Shown: positions 43,327-52,983, counted from the first letter of the stretch. The stretch is DNA of 64,000 nt from Aquincola tertiaricarbonis (GCF_023573145.1 NZ_CP097636.1:620001-684000), one strand, 5' to 3'. Translations and numbers: made by a program. Notes: a model not told the origin generated them from the sequence alone.

Positions 43327-44913
43327 ATGACACCGACACAGCTGCTGGACGCCATCGTGCCGCTGGTGGCCGACCTGTCGCGCGAATTGCCGGAGGCCGA
43401 GCGCTTCCGCCGCCTGCTGCAAGGCCTGCGCAGCGTGCTGCCCTGCGACGCCGCCGCTTTGCTGCGGCTGGAAGGCGACGCCCTTCGCCCGATGGCGGTG
43501 GACGGCTTGAGCCCTGACACGCTGGGCCGGCGTTTTCGCGTGGCCGACCACCCGCGGCTGCAGGCCCTGCTGCAGGCGCCCGGCCCGCTGCGCTTTGCCG
43601 CCGACTGCGAGCTGCCCGACCCGTATGACGGCCTGGTGGAAGGGCTGCAAGGCCACCTGCCGGTGCACGACTGCCTGGGCTGCGCGCTGCACCTGGCCGA
43701 CGGCAGCGGCCGCCCCTGGGGCCTGCTGACCCTGGATGCGCTGCGGCCGCAGCAGTTCGACCAGGTGGACCTGAAGGTGCTGGACACGCTGGCCAGCCTG
43801 GCCGCGGCCACGGCGGCAGCGGCCGAGCGCATCGGCCAGCTCACCACCAGCGTCGAGCGCTACCGCCTGGCCGCGCAGCCCGCCGGGCAGCGGCTGATCG
43901 GCCAGAGCGCCGCCCACCGCGCGCTGTTGAAGGAGATCGCGCTGGTGGGCGCCAGCGACCTGTGCGTGCTGATCCAGGGCGAAACCGGCGTGGGCAAGGA
44001 ACTGGTGGCACAGGCGCTGCATGCCGCTTCGCCACGGGCCGGGCAGCCGATGGTCAGCATCAACTGTGCGGCCCTGCCCGATACCCTGGTGGAAAGCGAG
44101 CTGTTCGGCCATGTGAAGGGCGCTTTCACCGGGGCCACCGCCGACCGCGCCGGCAAGTTCGAGCTGGCCCACGGCGGCACGCTGTTCCTCGACGAAGTGG
44201 GTGAGCTGGCCAAGCCGGTGCAGGCCAAGCTGCTGCGCGTGCTGCAAAGCGGCCAGCTGCAGCGCCTGGGCTCCGACCGCGAACGGCATGTGGACGTGCG
44301 GGTGATCGCGGCCAGCAACCGCCACCTGGCGCAGGAGGTGAAGGCCGGCCGCATGCGTGCCGACTTCTACCACCGCCTCAGCGTGTACCCGCTGCAGGTG
44401 CCGCCGTTGCGTGAGCGGGGCCGCGACGTGCTGCAGATCTGCGGCCACTTCCTGGAGCAGAACCGCGCCCGCCTGGGCCTGGGCGGCCTGCGTCTGGAGG
44501 CCGATGCCCAGGCCGCGCTGCTGGCGCACGACTGGCCGGGCAACGTGCGGGAGCTGGAACACCTGGTGGGCCGCAGCGTGCTGCGGGCGGTCGGCCGGGC
44601 GGGCAGCTCGGGCGCCGGGCAGCCGCGCATCCTCAGCCTCACGGCCGGGGACCTGGGCCTGCCCGCGGGGGCGGATGGCGGGGCCGTGCTGGCCGACGAG
44701 CGCCTGGCCGCGGAGGAAGCCGCGCCGGCCACCGCCGCGGGCCTGCCGCTGCGCGAGGCGGTCGACGCCTACCAGCGCCAGCTCATCACCCAGGCGCTGC
44801 AGCGCCATGGCCAGCGCTGGGCGCCGGCCGCGCGCGAGCTGGGCCTGGACCGTGGCAACCTGGCGCGGCTGGCCCGCCGGTTGGGCCTGAGCGGTCCGGC
44901 GGCGCCGGGCTGA
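43327..44913 (+). CDS. norR: NO-responsive sigma54 activator NorR
   Basis: A 528-residue enhancer-binding protein. An N-terminal GAF domain (about 10-165) that would hold the non-heme iron NO sensor is followed by the AAA+ domain with Walker A GETGVGKE, the sigma54-contact loop GAFTGA, Walker [11 protein letters not shown] and the Arg-finger region, and a C-terminal Fis-type HTH ([17 protein letters not shown]). It activates NO-detoxification genes; here the divergent hmp is the clear target. Start ATG at 43327 is chosen as the first residue of the GAF-domain family alignment; the upstream in-frame start at 43267 would cross the operator sites. Confidence 0.93.
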   Translation: MTPTQLLDAIVPLVADLSRELPEAERFRRLLQGLRSVLPCDAAALLRLEGDALRPMAVDGLSPDTLGRRFRVADHPRLQALLQAPGPLRFAADCELPDPYDGLVEGLQGHLPVHDCLGCALHLADGSGRPWGLLTLDALRPQQFDQVDLKVLDTLASLAAATAAAAERIGQLTTSVERYRLAAQPAGQRLIGQSAAHRALLKEIALVGASDLCVLIQGETGVGKELVAQALHAASPRAGQPMVSINCAALPDTLVESELFGHVKGAFTGATADRAGKFELAHGGTLFLDEVGELAKPVQAKLLRVLQSGQLQRLGSDRERHVDVRVIAASNRHLAQEVKAGRMRADFYHRLSVYPLQVPPLRERGRDVLQICGHFLEQNRARLGLGGLRLEADAQAALLAHDWPGNVRELEHLVGRSVLRAVGRAGSSGAGQPRILSLTAGDLGLPAGADGGAVLADERLAAEEAAPATAAGLPLREAVDAYQRQLITQALQRHGQRWAPAARELGLDRGNLARLARRLGLSGPAAPG

Positions 44914-44940
44914 GTACAGCCGCCTCGTGCGGCGCCGTGC

Positions 44941-45345
44941 TTACAGCACGTCGGCGACCAGGTGCGTGTCGATCTGGATGTCGCCCACCAGCGTCTTGTG
45001 CACCGGGCAGGCCTCGGCCACCCGCAGCAGCGCGGCGCGCTGGTCGTCGGTGAGGGCGCCGAACACCTGGATGCTGCGCTGCATGCGGTAGGCGCCGGCC
45101 GCATGGCTGTGCGTCACCTTCACGTCGATCTGCCGCACCTCCATCGCCTTGCGCTGGGCGTAGAGCTCCAGCGTGAGCGTGGTGCAGGCGGCCAGGGCCG
45201 CATCCAGCAGGTCGTGGGGGGACGGCGCCGTGGCCGCCTCGCCGGGCTTGGCGTCGATGTCCACCGACAGCAGGCCGCCCGGCAGGGCCACTTCGCAGGC
45301 GGTCACGCCGCGTTCGCTGTTCCATTGCGCCTGGATCGTCGTCAT
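44941..45345 (-). CDS. OsmC family peroxiredoxin-like protein
   Basis: A 134-residue OsmC/Ohr-family protein, thiol-dependent and often active on organic peroxides. The two conserved Cys are in LDAALAACTTLTLELYAQRK and VAEACPVHKTLVGD. The ATG at 45345 overlaps the stop of the HxlR regulator gene (ATGA), so the pair is one operon, compatible with a redox- or electrophile-sensing regulator controlling a detoxifying protein. Confidence 0.9.
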   Translation of the reverse strand: MTTIQAQWNSERGVTACEVALPGGLLSVDIDAKPGEAATAPSPHDLLDAALAACTTLTLELYAQRKAMEVRQIDVKVTHSHAAGAYRMQRSIQVFGALTDDQRAALLRVAEACPVHKTLVGDIQIDTHLVADVL

Positions 45346-45737
45346 GCCTTCACCTTCGCTTTGCTGCACACCACGGGTTCATTCTCGTCGTCTGGCAGCA
45401 CCTGCGTGGGCAGGTTGCCGATCTTCTTCATGTGCTTGCTGCCCCACTCGCACAAGGGCGTCAGTGCCGTCATCAAAGATTCACCGAAGGGCGTGATGGT
45501 GTATTCCACCCGCGGCGGCACCTCCTGGTAGTCGCGGCGGTTGACCACGCCATCCAGCTCCAGCTCCTTGAGCTCCTGCGTCAGCATCTTCTCGCTGATG
45601 TGGCCGATGGCGCGCCGCAGCTCGCCGAAGCGGCGGGGCTCGCCACCCGTCAGGTTGTAGAGGATCAGCAGCTTCCACTTGCCGCCGATGAGCGACAACG
45701 CGGCTTCCAGGCCACAGCCATAGGTCTTGCGAATCAC
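45342..45737 (-). CDS. HxlR family transcriptional regulator
   Basis: A 131-residue winged-HTH regulator of the HxlR/YodB family: CGLEAALSLIGGKWKLLILY, GEPRRFGELRRAIGHISEKM and NRRDYQEVPPRVEYTITPFG are diagnostic. A conserved N-terminal Cys (in TYGCGLEAAL) is the usual redox sensor in YodB/HypR-type members. The GTG start at 45737 is chosen because GGAGG lies 4 nt before it; an upstream TTG is unlikely. It is cotranscribed with osmC and is divergent from the RND efflux operon; direct repeats in the shared region could be its operator for both. Confidence 0.9.
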   Translation of the reverse strand: MIRKTYGCGLEAALSLIGGKWKLLILYNLTGGEPRRFGELRRAIGHISEKMLTQELKELELDGVVNRRDYQEVPPRVEYTITPFGESLMTALTPLCEWGSKHMKKIGNLPTQVLPDDENEPVVCSKAKVKA

Positions 45738-45758
45738 GGGGCCTCCGGAAAAATTTCT

Positions 45759-45786
45759 GGCACTTACCAAAAGGTGGGTACTTGCC
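45759..45786. promoter_or_regulatory. Direct repeats, candidate HxlR operator
   Basis: GGCACTTACC (45759-45768) and GGTACTTGCC (45777-45786) are 8/10 identical direct repeats spaced 18 bp start to start (consensus GGYACTTRCC). They lie 22 bp upstream of the hxlR start and overlap a weak -35-like TTGCCT for the divergent efflux operon. Confidence 0.45.
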
Positions 45787-45912
45787 TTTCGGAAACTGAG
45801 ATCGCATTGTAGAGCCCAGGTTCCTTGGCATCACGCCACGCACCCCTCACAAGAAACAGCCGGGCCGTCGACGAATGCGCCCGCGGTCCCGTCTTTCCAG
45901 CAGGAGTACCTC

Positions 45913-47111
45913 ATGAATCGCCCCTTCCTGAGCCGGCCACGCGCCTGGTGGCTCGGCGGCATTGCCGTCACCGCCATCGCCGCCGCCGCGGCCTTGTCCC
46001 TTTCGCCGCGCAGGCGGCACCACCGGCGGTGCCGGTGTCCGTGGCCACCGTGGAAGCCCGGGAGGTCACCGCCTGGGACGAGTTCTCGGGCCGGCTGGAA
46101 GCCGTGGACCGCGTGGAGGTGCGCTCCCGCGTGGCCGGCGCGGTGCAGGCGGTGCATTTCCGTGAAGGCTCGCTGGTCAAGGCGGGCGAGCTGCTGGTCA
46201 GCATCGACCCGGCGCCTTTCGCCGCCGAGGTGGACCGCGCCGAAGCCCAGGCCGCCGCCGCGCAGGCGCGCCTGGCCTTCACCCAGAGCGAGCTGGAACG
46301 CGCCCAGCGCCTGTGGCAGGAACAGGCCATCGCCCAGCGCGAGCTGGACGAGCGCCGCAATGCCCACAACGAGGCCGCCGCCAACCTGCGTGCGGCGCAG
46401 GCCGCGCTGCAGTCGGCACGACTCAACCTGGGCTACACCCAGGTGCGCGCGCCGGTGGCCGGCCGCGTGGGCCGCATCGAGGTGACGGTGGGCAACCTCA
46501 TCGCTGCCGGCGCCGGCGCGCCGGCGCTGACCACGCTGGTGTCGGTCAACCCCATCTATGCCAGCTTCGATGCCGATGAGCGCATCGTCGCCAAGGCCCT
46601 GGCCGAGCTGCCGGCGCAGCAGCGGCAGGCGCAGCTGCACCGCATTCCGGTGCGCATGCAGACGGTGGACGGCAGCGCGGTGGAAGGCCGGCTGCAGCTG
46701 GTGGACAACATGGTCGATGCCCGCAGCGGCACGGTGCGTGTGCGCGCGGTGTTCGACAACCCGCAGGGCCAGCTCACGCCCGGGCAGTTCGCACGGCTGC
46801 AGATGGGCCAGCCGCGCAGCGGCCAGGCGCTTCTGCTGAACGAGCGCGCCGTGGGCACCGACCAGAACAAGCGCTACGTGATGGTGGTGGGCGAAGGCGA
46901 CAAGCTGGTGTGGCGCGAGGTGAGCCTGGGCGCCACGGTGGACGGCCTGCGCATCGTCACCCAGGGCCTGAAGGCCGGCGAACGGGTGGTGGTCAACGGC
47001 CTGCAGCGGGTGCGGCCGGGTGTGCAGGTGGCGCCCAAGCTGGTGCCCATGGATGCCAAGCCCGACGTCACCGCCGCCACCGAGCGCAAGGCCGCGCAGG
47101 CCAATTCGTGA
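45913..47111 (+). CDS. RND efflux periplasmic adaptor, with apparent frameshift in the signal peptide
   Basis: A membrane-fusion protein (about 400 residues) of a tripartite RND pump. The natural start at 45913 follows CAGGAG and codes MNRPFLSRPRAWWLGGIAVT, a normal signal peptide, but that frame leaves the gene near 46000 and becomes Arg-rich. The mature protein is in another frame from about 46003 (FAAQAAPPAVPVSVATVEAR onward) with the usual lipoyl, coiled-coil (AEAQAAAAQARLAFTQSELE) and beta-barrel parts. One missing base in the run CCCTTTC (45998-46004) explains it: one extra T restores a signal ending LFAAQAA. It could be a real mutation or a sequencing error. RND permease follows after 13 bp. 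Confidence 0.8.
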
Positions 47112-47124
47112 TCAGGGGCAGGCC

Positions 47125-50100
47125 ATGAACCTATCCAAGTTCTTCATCGACCGGCCGATCTTCGCCGGCGTGCTGTCGGTGCTGATGCTCATCGGCGGCC
47201 TGCTGGCGCTGCGGGTGCTGCCGGTGTCCGAATACCCCGAGGTGGTGCCGCCTTCGGTGGTGGTGCGCGCGCAATACCCGGGCGCCAACCCCAAGGTGAT
47301 CGCCGAGACGGTGGCCACGCCGCTGGAAGAGTCGATCAACGGCGTGGAAGGCATGCTCTACATGAGCAGCCAGGCCACCACCGACGGCGTGATGCAGCTC
47401 ACCGTCACCTTTGCGCTGGGGGTGGACCCCGACAAGGCGCAGCAGCTGGTGCAGAACCGCGTCTCGCAGGCCGAGCCCCGGCTGCCTGAAGAGGTGCGCC
47501 GGCTGGGCGTCACCACCGTCAAGAGCTCACCCGACCTGACGCTGGTGGTGCACCTCTCGTCGCCCACCGGCCGCTACGACAACACCTACCTGCGCAACTA
47601 CGCCGCCATCAACCTGAAGGACCGGCTGGCCCGGCTGAAGGGCGTGGGCCAGGTGCAGCTGTGGGGCAGCGGCGACTACGCGATGCGCGTGTGGCTGGAC
47701 CCGGCCAAGGTGGCCGAGCGCGGCCTGGCCGCGGGCGACGTGGCCGCCGCCATCCGCCAGCAGAACGTGCAGGCCGCGGCCGGCGTGGTGGGCGCCTCAC
47801 CCGGCCTGCCGGGCGTGGACTTCCAGCTGTCGGTCAATGCGCAGGGCCGGCTGGAAAGCGAGGAGCAGTTCGGCGACATCATCGTCAAGACCGGTGCCGA
47901 TGGCGCGGTGACGCGGCTGCGCGACGTGGCGCGGCTGGAGCTGGGCGCGGCCGACTATGCGCTGCGCTCGCTGCTCGACAACAAGGAAGCGGTGGCCATC
48001 GCCATCCTGGCGGCGCCGGGGTCGAACGCCATCGACATCGCCGACCAGGTGCGCGCCACCATGGTCGAGGCGCAGCAGGCCATGCCCGAGGGCGTGGCGT
48101 ACAGCATCGTCTACGACACCACGCAGTTCGTGCGCGCGTCCATCGAGTCGGTGGTGCACACGCTGCTGGAAGCCGTGCTGCTGGTGGTCATCGTGGTGAT
48201 CGTGTTCCTGCAGACCTGGCGCGCGTCCATCATCCCGCTGCTGGCGGTGCCGGTGTCGGTGGTGGGCACCTTCGCGGTGATGCACCTGTTCGGCTTCTCG
48301 ATCAACGCGCTCAGCCTCTTCGGCCTGGTGCTGGCCATCGGCATCGTGGTGGACGACGCCATCGTGGTGGTGGAGAACGTCGAGCGCAACATCGAGGCCG
48401 GCCTCAGCCCGCGCGAGGCCACCTACCGCGCGATGCGCGAGGTGTCGGGTCCCATCATCGCCATTGCGCTGGTGCTGGTGGCGGTGTTCGTGCCGCTGGC
48501 TTTCATCAGCGGCCTCACCGGCCAGTTCTATCGCCAGTTCGCGCTGACGATCGCCATCTCCACCGTCATCTCGGCGGTCAACTCGCTCACGCTGTCGCCG
48601 GCGCTGGCGGCACTGCTGCTCAAGGGCCACGACGCGCCCAAGGACGCGCTCACCCGCGGCATGGACCGGGCCTTCGGCTGGTTCTTCCGCCGCTTCAACC
48701 GCGCCTTCGGCCGCGGCTCGCAGGCTTATGGCGGCGGCGTCACCCGGGTGATCGGCCGCAAGGCGCTGATGATGGCGCTGTACCTGGCGCTGGTGGCCGT
48801 GACCTTCGGCCTTTTCAAGGCGGTGCCCAGCGGCTTCGTGCCGGCGCAGGACAAGCAGTACCTGATCGGCTTCGCCCAGCTGCCCGACGGCGCCACGCTG
48901 GACCGCACCGACGAGGTCATCCGCCGCATGGGCGAGCTCACGCTCAAGCAGCCGGGCGTGGAGCACGCGATCTCCTTCCCGGGCCTGTCGATCAACGGCT
49001 TCACCAACAGCTCTAACTCGGGCGTGGTGTTCGTCAGCCTCAAGCCCTTTGAAGAGCGCACCGGCGCGGCCCTGAGCGCCGGCGCCATCGCCGGGGCCTT
49101 GAACCAGCAGTTCGCGCAGATCGAAGACGCCTTCATCGTGATGTTCCCGCCGCCGCCGGTGCAGGGGCTGGGTACCACGGGCGGCTTCAAGCTGCAGCTG
49201 GAAGACCGCGCTTCGCTGGGCTATGAGGCGCTGGACGCCGCCACCAAGGCCTTCATGGCCAAGGCCTACCAGACGCCCGAGCTGGCCGGCATGTTCAGCA
49301 GCTACCAGGTCAACGTGCCGCAGCTGTACGCCGACATCGACCGCACCAAGGCGCGCCAGCTGGGCGTGGCGGTGACAGACGTGTTCGACACGCTGCAGAT
49401 CTACCTGGGCAGCCTGTACGTGAACGACTTCAACCGCTTCGGCCGCACGTACTCGGTGCGGGTGCAGGCCGATGCCGCCCACCGTGCGCGGCCCGACGAC
49501 ATCGGGCTGCTGAAGGTGCGCTCGGCCAGCGGCGAGATGGTGCCGCTGGCGGCGCTGCTGAAGGTGCAGCCCAGCTTCGGGCCCGAGCGTGCGATGCGCT
49601 ACAACGGCTTCCTGTCGGCCGACATCAACGGCGGCCCGGCCCCGGGCTACTCGTCGGGCCAGGCGCGTGAAGCCATCGAGCGCATCGCCAAGGAGACGCT
49701 GCCGCCCGGCATCGGCTTCGAGTGGACCGAGCTGACGTACCAGGAGATCCTGGCCGGCAACTCCGCGGTCATCGTGTTCCCGCTGGCCATCCTGCTGGTG
49801 TTCCTGGTGCTGGCCGCGCAGTACGAGAGCCTGACGCTGCCGCTGGCCATCATCCTCATCGTGCCCATGGGCCTGCTGGCGGCGATGACGGGCGTGTGGC
49901 TGTCCGGTGGCGACAACAACGTGTTCACCCAGATCGGCCTGGTGGTCCTGGTGGGGCTGAGCGCCAAGAACGCCATCCTGATCGTGGAGTTCGCCCGTGA
50001 GCTGGAGTTTGCCGGCCGCACGCCCGTGCAGGCCGCCATCGAGGCCAGCCGCCTGCGGCTGCGCCCCATCCTGATGACCTCGCTGGCCTTCGTGATGGGT

Positions 50101-50364
50101 GTGCTGCCGCTGGTGCTGTCCACCGGCGCCGGTGCCGAGATGCGCAGCGCCATGGGTGTGGCGGTGTTCGCCGGGATGATCGGCGTCACGGCCTTCGGCC
50201 TCTTCCTCACGCCGGTGTTCTACGTGCTGCTGCGCCGGCTCACCGGCAACCGCCCGCTCAAGCTGCATGGCGAGGTGCCGCACCTGGAGGCCTTTGCCAC
50301 CGGCCACGGCGGTGCCGGCCTGCAGCCGCACCCGGCCGCGCCCCGCCACCCGCATGAGGCCTGA
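47125..50364 (+). CDS. RND multidrug efflux permease (HAE1 family)
   Basis: A 1079-residue inner-membrane proton-driven pump of the AcrB/MexF type. It begins MNLSKFFIDRPIFAGVLSVL, has 12 predicted helices and two large periplasmic loops; helix 4 carries the proton-relay acidic pair (IGIVVDDAIVVVENVERNIE) and a second family block is GLSAKNAILIVEFARELEFA. Wording (SEYPEVVPPSVVVRAQYPGA) resembles the MexF/BepE branch. The adaptor gene ends 13 bp before and the outer-membrane gene starts 22 bp after, so this is one operon. The C-terminal tail after residue 1045 is His/Pro-rich. Confidence 0.96.
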   Translation: MNLSKFFIDRPIFAGVLSVLMLIGGLLALRVLPVSEYPEVVPPSVVVRAQYPGANPKVIAETVATPLEESINGVEGMLYMSSQATTDGVMQLTVTFALGVDPDKAQQLVQNRVSQAEPRLPEEVRRLGVTTVKSSPDLTLVVHLSSPTGRYDNTYLRNYAAINLKDRLARLKGVGQVQLWGSGDYAMRVWLDPAKVAERGLAAGDVAAAIRQQNVQAAAGVVGASPGLPGVDFQLSVNAQGRLESEEQFGDIIVKTGADGAVTRLRDVARLELGAADYALRSLLDNKEAVAIAILAAPGSNAIDIADQVRATMVEAQQAMPEGVAYSIVYDTTQFVRASIESVVHTLLEAVLLVVIVVIVFLQTWRASIIPLLAVPVSVVGTFAVMHLFGFSINALSLFGLVLAIGIVVDDAIVVVENVERNIEAGLSPREATYRAMREVSGPIIAIALVLVAVFVPLAFISGLTGQFYRQFALTIAISTVISAVNSLTLSPALAALLLKGHDAPKDALTRGMDRAFGWFFRRFNRAFGRGSQAYGGGVTRVIGRKALMMALYLALVAVTFGLFKAVPSGFVPAQDKQYLIGFAQLPDGATLDRTDEVIRRMGELTLKQPGVEHAISFPGLSINGFTNSSNSGVVFVSLKPFEERTGAALSAGAIAGALNQQFAQIEDAFIVMFPPPPVQGLGTTGGFKLQLEDRASLGYEALDAATKAFMAKAYQTPELAGMFSSYQVNVPQLYADIDRTKARQLGVAVTDVFDTLQIYLGSLYVNDFNRFGRTYSVRVQADAAHRARPDDIGLLKVRSASGEMVPLAALLKVQPSFGPERAMRYNGFLSADINGGPAPGYSSGQAREAIERIAKETLPPGIGFEWTELTYQEILAGNSAVIVFPLAILLVFLVLAAQYESLTLPLAIILIVPMGLLAAMTGVWLSGGDNNVFTQIGLVVLVGLSAKNAILIVEFARELEFAGRTPVQAAIEASRLRLRPILMTSLAFVMGVLPLVLSTGAGAEMRSAMGVAVFAGMIGVTAFGLFLTPVFYVLLRRLTGNRPLKLHGEVPHLEAFATGHGGAGLQPHPAAPRHPHEA

Positions 50365-50386
50365 GCGCCACTCTCCGGAGAACCAC

Positions 50387-51802
50387 ATGAACAAGACTCT
50401 GAATCCCTGGCTGCGCCTGCTGCCGCTGGTGGCCGCGCTGGTGATCGCCGGCTGCGCCATGCCGCTGCCGCCGGTGGAAGACCGGCTGCTGCCGGCCACC
50501 CCTGCCGCTTTCAAGGAAACCGACGGCCGCTGGGCCCAGGCCCGGCCGGCCGACGCGCAGCCGCGCGGTGAATGGTGGAAGAGCTTCGGCGATGCCGAGC
50601 TCAACCGCTGGGTGGCGCAGGCCGCCGAGCAGAACACCAGCATCCAGCAGGCGGCGGCGCGGCTGCAGCAGGCGCGGGCCCTGGCCCGCCAGACCGACAG
50701 TGCGCGTTCGCCGCAGGTGGGTGTCGGCGCCGGCGTGTCGCGCCAGGCGGGCCTGACCAACAACGGCCCGGCCAACACCGTGGCCAGCGTGGGGGTGAAC
50801 CTGCAGTACGAGCTGGACCTGTTCGGCCGGCTGTCACGCGCCAGCCAGGCGGCCGAGCTGGATGCGCAATCGCGTGCGGCGCTGCTGCAGAGCACGCGGC
50901 TGCTGGTGCAGGCCGAGACCGCGCAGACCTACTTGGCGCTGCGCACGCTGGACGAAGAACGCGCCCTGGTGCGCGACACCGTGGCCGCCTACCGCGACAC
51001 CCTGCGCCTGACCGAAGCCCGCCAGCAGGCCGGCGACATCGCCGAGCTGGACGTCGTCCGCGTGCGGGCCGAGGTGGCCGCCACCGAGGCCGAGGCGCTG
51101 GCGCTGGACCAGCGCCGGGCGACGCTCGAGCATGCACTGGCGGTGCTGGTGGGCGAGGCGGCTTCCAGCTTCCAGCTGCCGCCGCTGGACTGGAACGCTG
51201 GGCTGCCGGTGGTGCCGCCCGGCGTGCCCAGCACCGTGCTGCAGCGCCGGCCCGACGTGGCCGCCGCGCAGCGCAGCATGCTGGCCGCGCAGGCGCGGGT
51301 GGGCGCGGCGCAGGCCGCCTGGTTCCCCAGCGTGTCGCTCACCGGCAGTGCGGGGCAGGCGTCTTCCGACCTCGGCGACCTGTTCAAGTGGTCGATGCGC
51401 AGCTGGGGCGTGGGTGCGCTGCTGTCGCTGCCGGTGTTCGACGGCGGCCGCCGCCAGGCCGGGGTCGACAGCGCCCGCGCCGAGCTGGACGCGGCCCTGG
51501 CCGGCTACCGCGAGCAGGTGCTGGTCGCCTTCCGCGACGTGGAAGACCAGCTGGCCGCGCTGCGGCTGCTGGCCGACCAGGCCGAGGCGCAGTCGCGCGC
51601 GGTGGCCTCGGCCAGCCGGGCCACGGCCTTGTCGGGCACGCGCTGGCGCAACGGCTACATCAGCCAGCTCGACCTGCTGGACGCCCAGCGCACCGAGCTG
51701 CGCAACCGCCGCCAGGCGCTGCAGGTGCGGGCCGCGCAGTACCAGGCCACCGTCGGACTGGTGCGGGCTTTGGGCGGCAGCTGGGACGCTGCGGGCGCCT
51801 GA
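50387..51802 (+). CDS. Outer-membrane efflux lipoprotein (OprM/NodT type)
   Basis: A 471-residue outer-membrane channel of the RND pump. A lipoprotein signal peptide with lipobox VIAGC (Cys around residue 22) is followed by two OEP repeats; typical pieces are GEWWKSFGDAELNRWVAQAA, VGVNLQYELDLFGRL, VLQRRPDVAAAQRSMLAAQA and SLPVFDGGRRQAGVDSARAE. It forms a trimer linking the adaptor to the exterior. CCGGAG lies before the ATG. It closes the three-gene efflux operon started at 45913. Confidence 0.95.
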   Translation: MNKTLNPWLRLLPLVAALVIAGCAMPLPPVEDRLLPATPAAFKETDGRWAQARPADAQPRGEWWKSFGDAELNRWVAQAAEQNTSIQQAAARLQQARALARQTDSARSPQVGVGAGVSRQAGLTNNGPANTVASVGVNLQYELDLFGRLSRASQAAELDAQSRAALLQSTRLLVQAETAQTYLALRTLDEERALVRDTVAAYRDTLRLTEARQQAGDIAELDVVRVRAEVAATEAEALALDQRRATLEHALAVLVGEAASSFQLPPLDWNAGLPVVPPGVPSTVLQRRPDVAAAQRSMLAAQARVGAAQAAWFPSVSLTGSAGQASSDLGDLFKWSMRSWGVGALLSLPVFDGGRRQAGVDSARAELDAALAGYREQVLVAFRDVEDQLAALRLLADQAEAQSRAVASASRATALSGTRWRNGYISQLDLLDAQRTELRNRRQALQVRAAQYQATVGLVRALGGSWDAAGA

Positions 51803-51821
51803 CGCGCACACTGGCCGCTGT

Positions 51822-52640
51822 ATGGCGATGATCTTCCTGGCCCTGGCGGGCCTGCTGCTGGCGGCCTGGCTGCTGGGCCAGCCCTGGTGGCGCGAACAGC
51901 GGCGCCGGCGCTGGCGGGCGCAGCCGTTTCCGGCCGCGTGGCGCCGCATCCTGCGGCGGCGCGTGCCGCTGGTGCGGCGGCTGCCGGCCGACCTGCAGCT
52001 GCAGCTCAAGCAGCGCATCCAGGTCTTCCTGGCCGAGGTGCCGATCATCGGCTGCCAGGGGCTGGAGGTCACCGACGAGATGCGCGTGACCGTTGCCGCC
52101 CAGGCCAGCCTGCTGCTGCTCAACCGGCCGCGGGCGGCCTTCACCGAGCTGCGGCAGGTGCTGCTGTACCCCGGCGCCTTCGTGGTCGACCGCGTGCGGC
52201 CTGGGGGTGCCGGCGTCCAGCACGACGACCGGCGGGTGCTGTCGGGCGAATCGTGGTCGCAGGGCCAGGTGCTGCTGTCGTGGGCCGATGCGCTGCAGGG
52301 CGCGGCCGACCCGGACGATGGCCACAACGTGGTGATCCATGAATTCGCGCACCAGCTCGACCAGATCACCGGCACCGCCAACGGTGCGCCGCCGCTGAGC
52401 GGCCGCCGCCACTACGAGCGCTGGTCGCGGGTGCTGGGCGAGGCCTTCGGCCAGCTGCGCCAGCGCCTGGCCGAAGGCGAGCCCACCTTGTTCGACCCCT
52501 ATGGCGCCACCGACCCGGCCGAATTCTTCGCGGTGGCCACCGAGGTGTTCTTCGAGCAGCCCCGGCGCCTGGCCGCCGAACACCCGGCGCTGTACCAGGA
52601 ACTGCGCGGCTACTACCAGGTCGATCCGGCGAAGTGGTAG
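51822..52640 (+). CDS. mtfA: M90 family zinc metallopeptidase MtfA
   Basis: A 272-residue member of the MtfA (M90) peptidases. In E. coli MtfA binds the Mlc repressor and affects glucose uptake. One N-terminal hydrophobic helix (MIFLALAGLLLAAWLLG) suggests membrane anchoring, unlike E. coli MtfA. The zinc motif HEFAH is in NVVIHEFAHQLDQITGTANG, and the downstream Glu ligand is likely in DPAEFFAVATEVFFEQP. The start is ATG at 51822 or 51828. It lies 19 bp after the efflux operon on the same strand and may be read through from it. Confidence 0.92.
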   Translation: MAMIFLALAGLLLAAWLLGQPWWREQRRRRWRAQPFPAAWRRILRRRVPLVRRLPADLQLQLKQRIQVFLAEVPIIGCQGLEVTDEMRVTVAAQASLLLLNRPRAAFTELRQVLLYPGAFVVDRVRPGGAGVQHDDRRVLSGESWSQGQVLLSWADALQGAADPDDGHNVVIHEFAHQLDQITGTANGAPPLSGRRHYERWSRVLGEAFGQLRQRLAEGEPTLFDPYGATDPAEFFAVATEVFFEQPRRLAAEHPALYQELRGYYQVDPAKW

Positions 52641-52647
52641 GGGGCGA

Positions 52648-52983
52648 TCAGCGGCCCGTCCCGTCGTGACCCGCCAGCGGATGCGCGATGCGCCCGTCGC
52701 CGTAGCTGCCCAGCACCTGGGCGATGACCACCTGATAGCCCTTCAGCCACCGCGATTGCGCCTGCTTGGCTTGCAGGTGCGCCGGGTGCTGCATCAGCGC
52801 CTGCAGCGCTTCCATCGAATCCCAGTAATACACATTGGACACCAGCCCGGTTGCCGCGTTGTCCCAGGCCTCTTCGCCCAGTTACCCGGGGATGCTCCGC
52901 GCGACCTCTGCGATCACCCGGTCCAGCGCATGGAAGGCCTCGTCGTAGTCGCCGGGCAGGAAGGTGAAGGTGGAGGTGTACAC
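52648..52983 (-). pseudogene. Antibiotic biosynthesis monooxygenase-like gene, broken by one stop codon
   Basis: Reading on the minus strand from GTG at 52983 gives YTSTFTFLPGDYDEAFHALD, then VARSIPG, a TAA stop (52884-52882), then LGEEAWDNAATGLVSNVYYW and a normal end GYQVVIAQVLGSYGDGRIAH at 52648. Both halves are in the same frame, and together (111 codons) they match the length and order of the ABM-type dimeric ferredoxin-fold family, where IPGYLGEE would be expected. A single TAC-to-TAA change thus explains the break. The downstream part alone (64 residues from an internal start) lacks the first strand and helix. It could also be a sequencing error. Confidence 0.78.

Noticed and set aside
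45727..46485. A second long frame across the start of the RND adaptor
   Set aside because: Only codons from 45913 to about 46000 are natural (signal peptide); after that it is Arg/Pro-rich shadow of the adaptor body, so it is treated as part of a frameshifted gene, not another gene.
47797..50895. A 1032-codon open frame on the minus strand
   Set aside because: Antisense to the RND permease and outer-membrane protein; composition is His/Gln/Arg/Ala-rich shadow, no ribosome site and no family resemblance.
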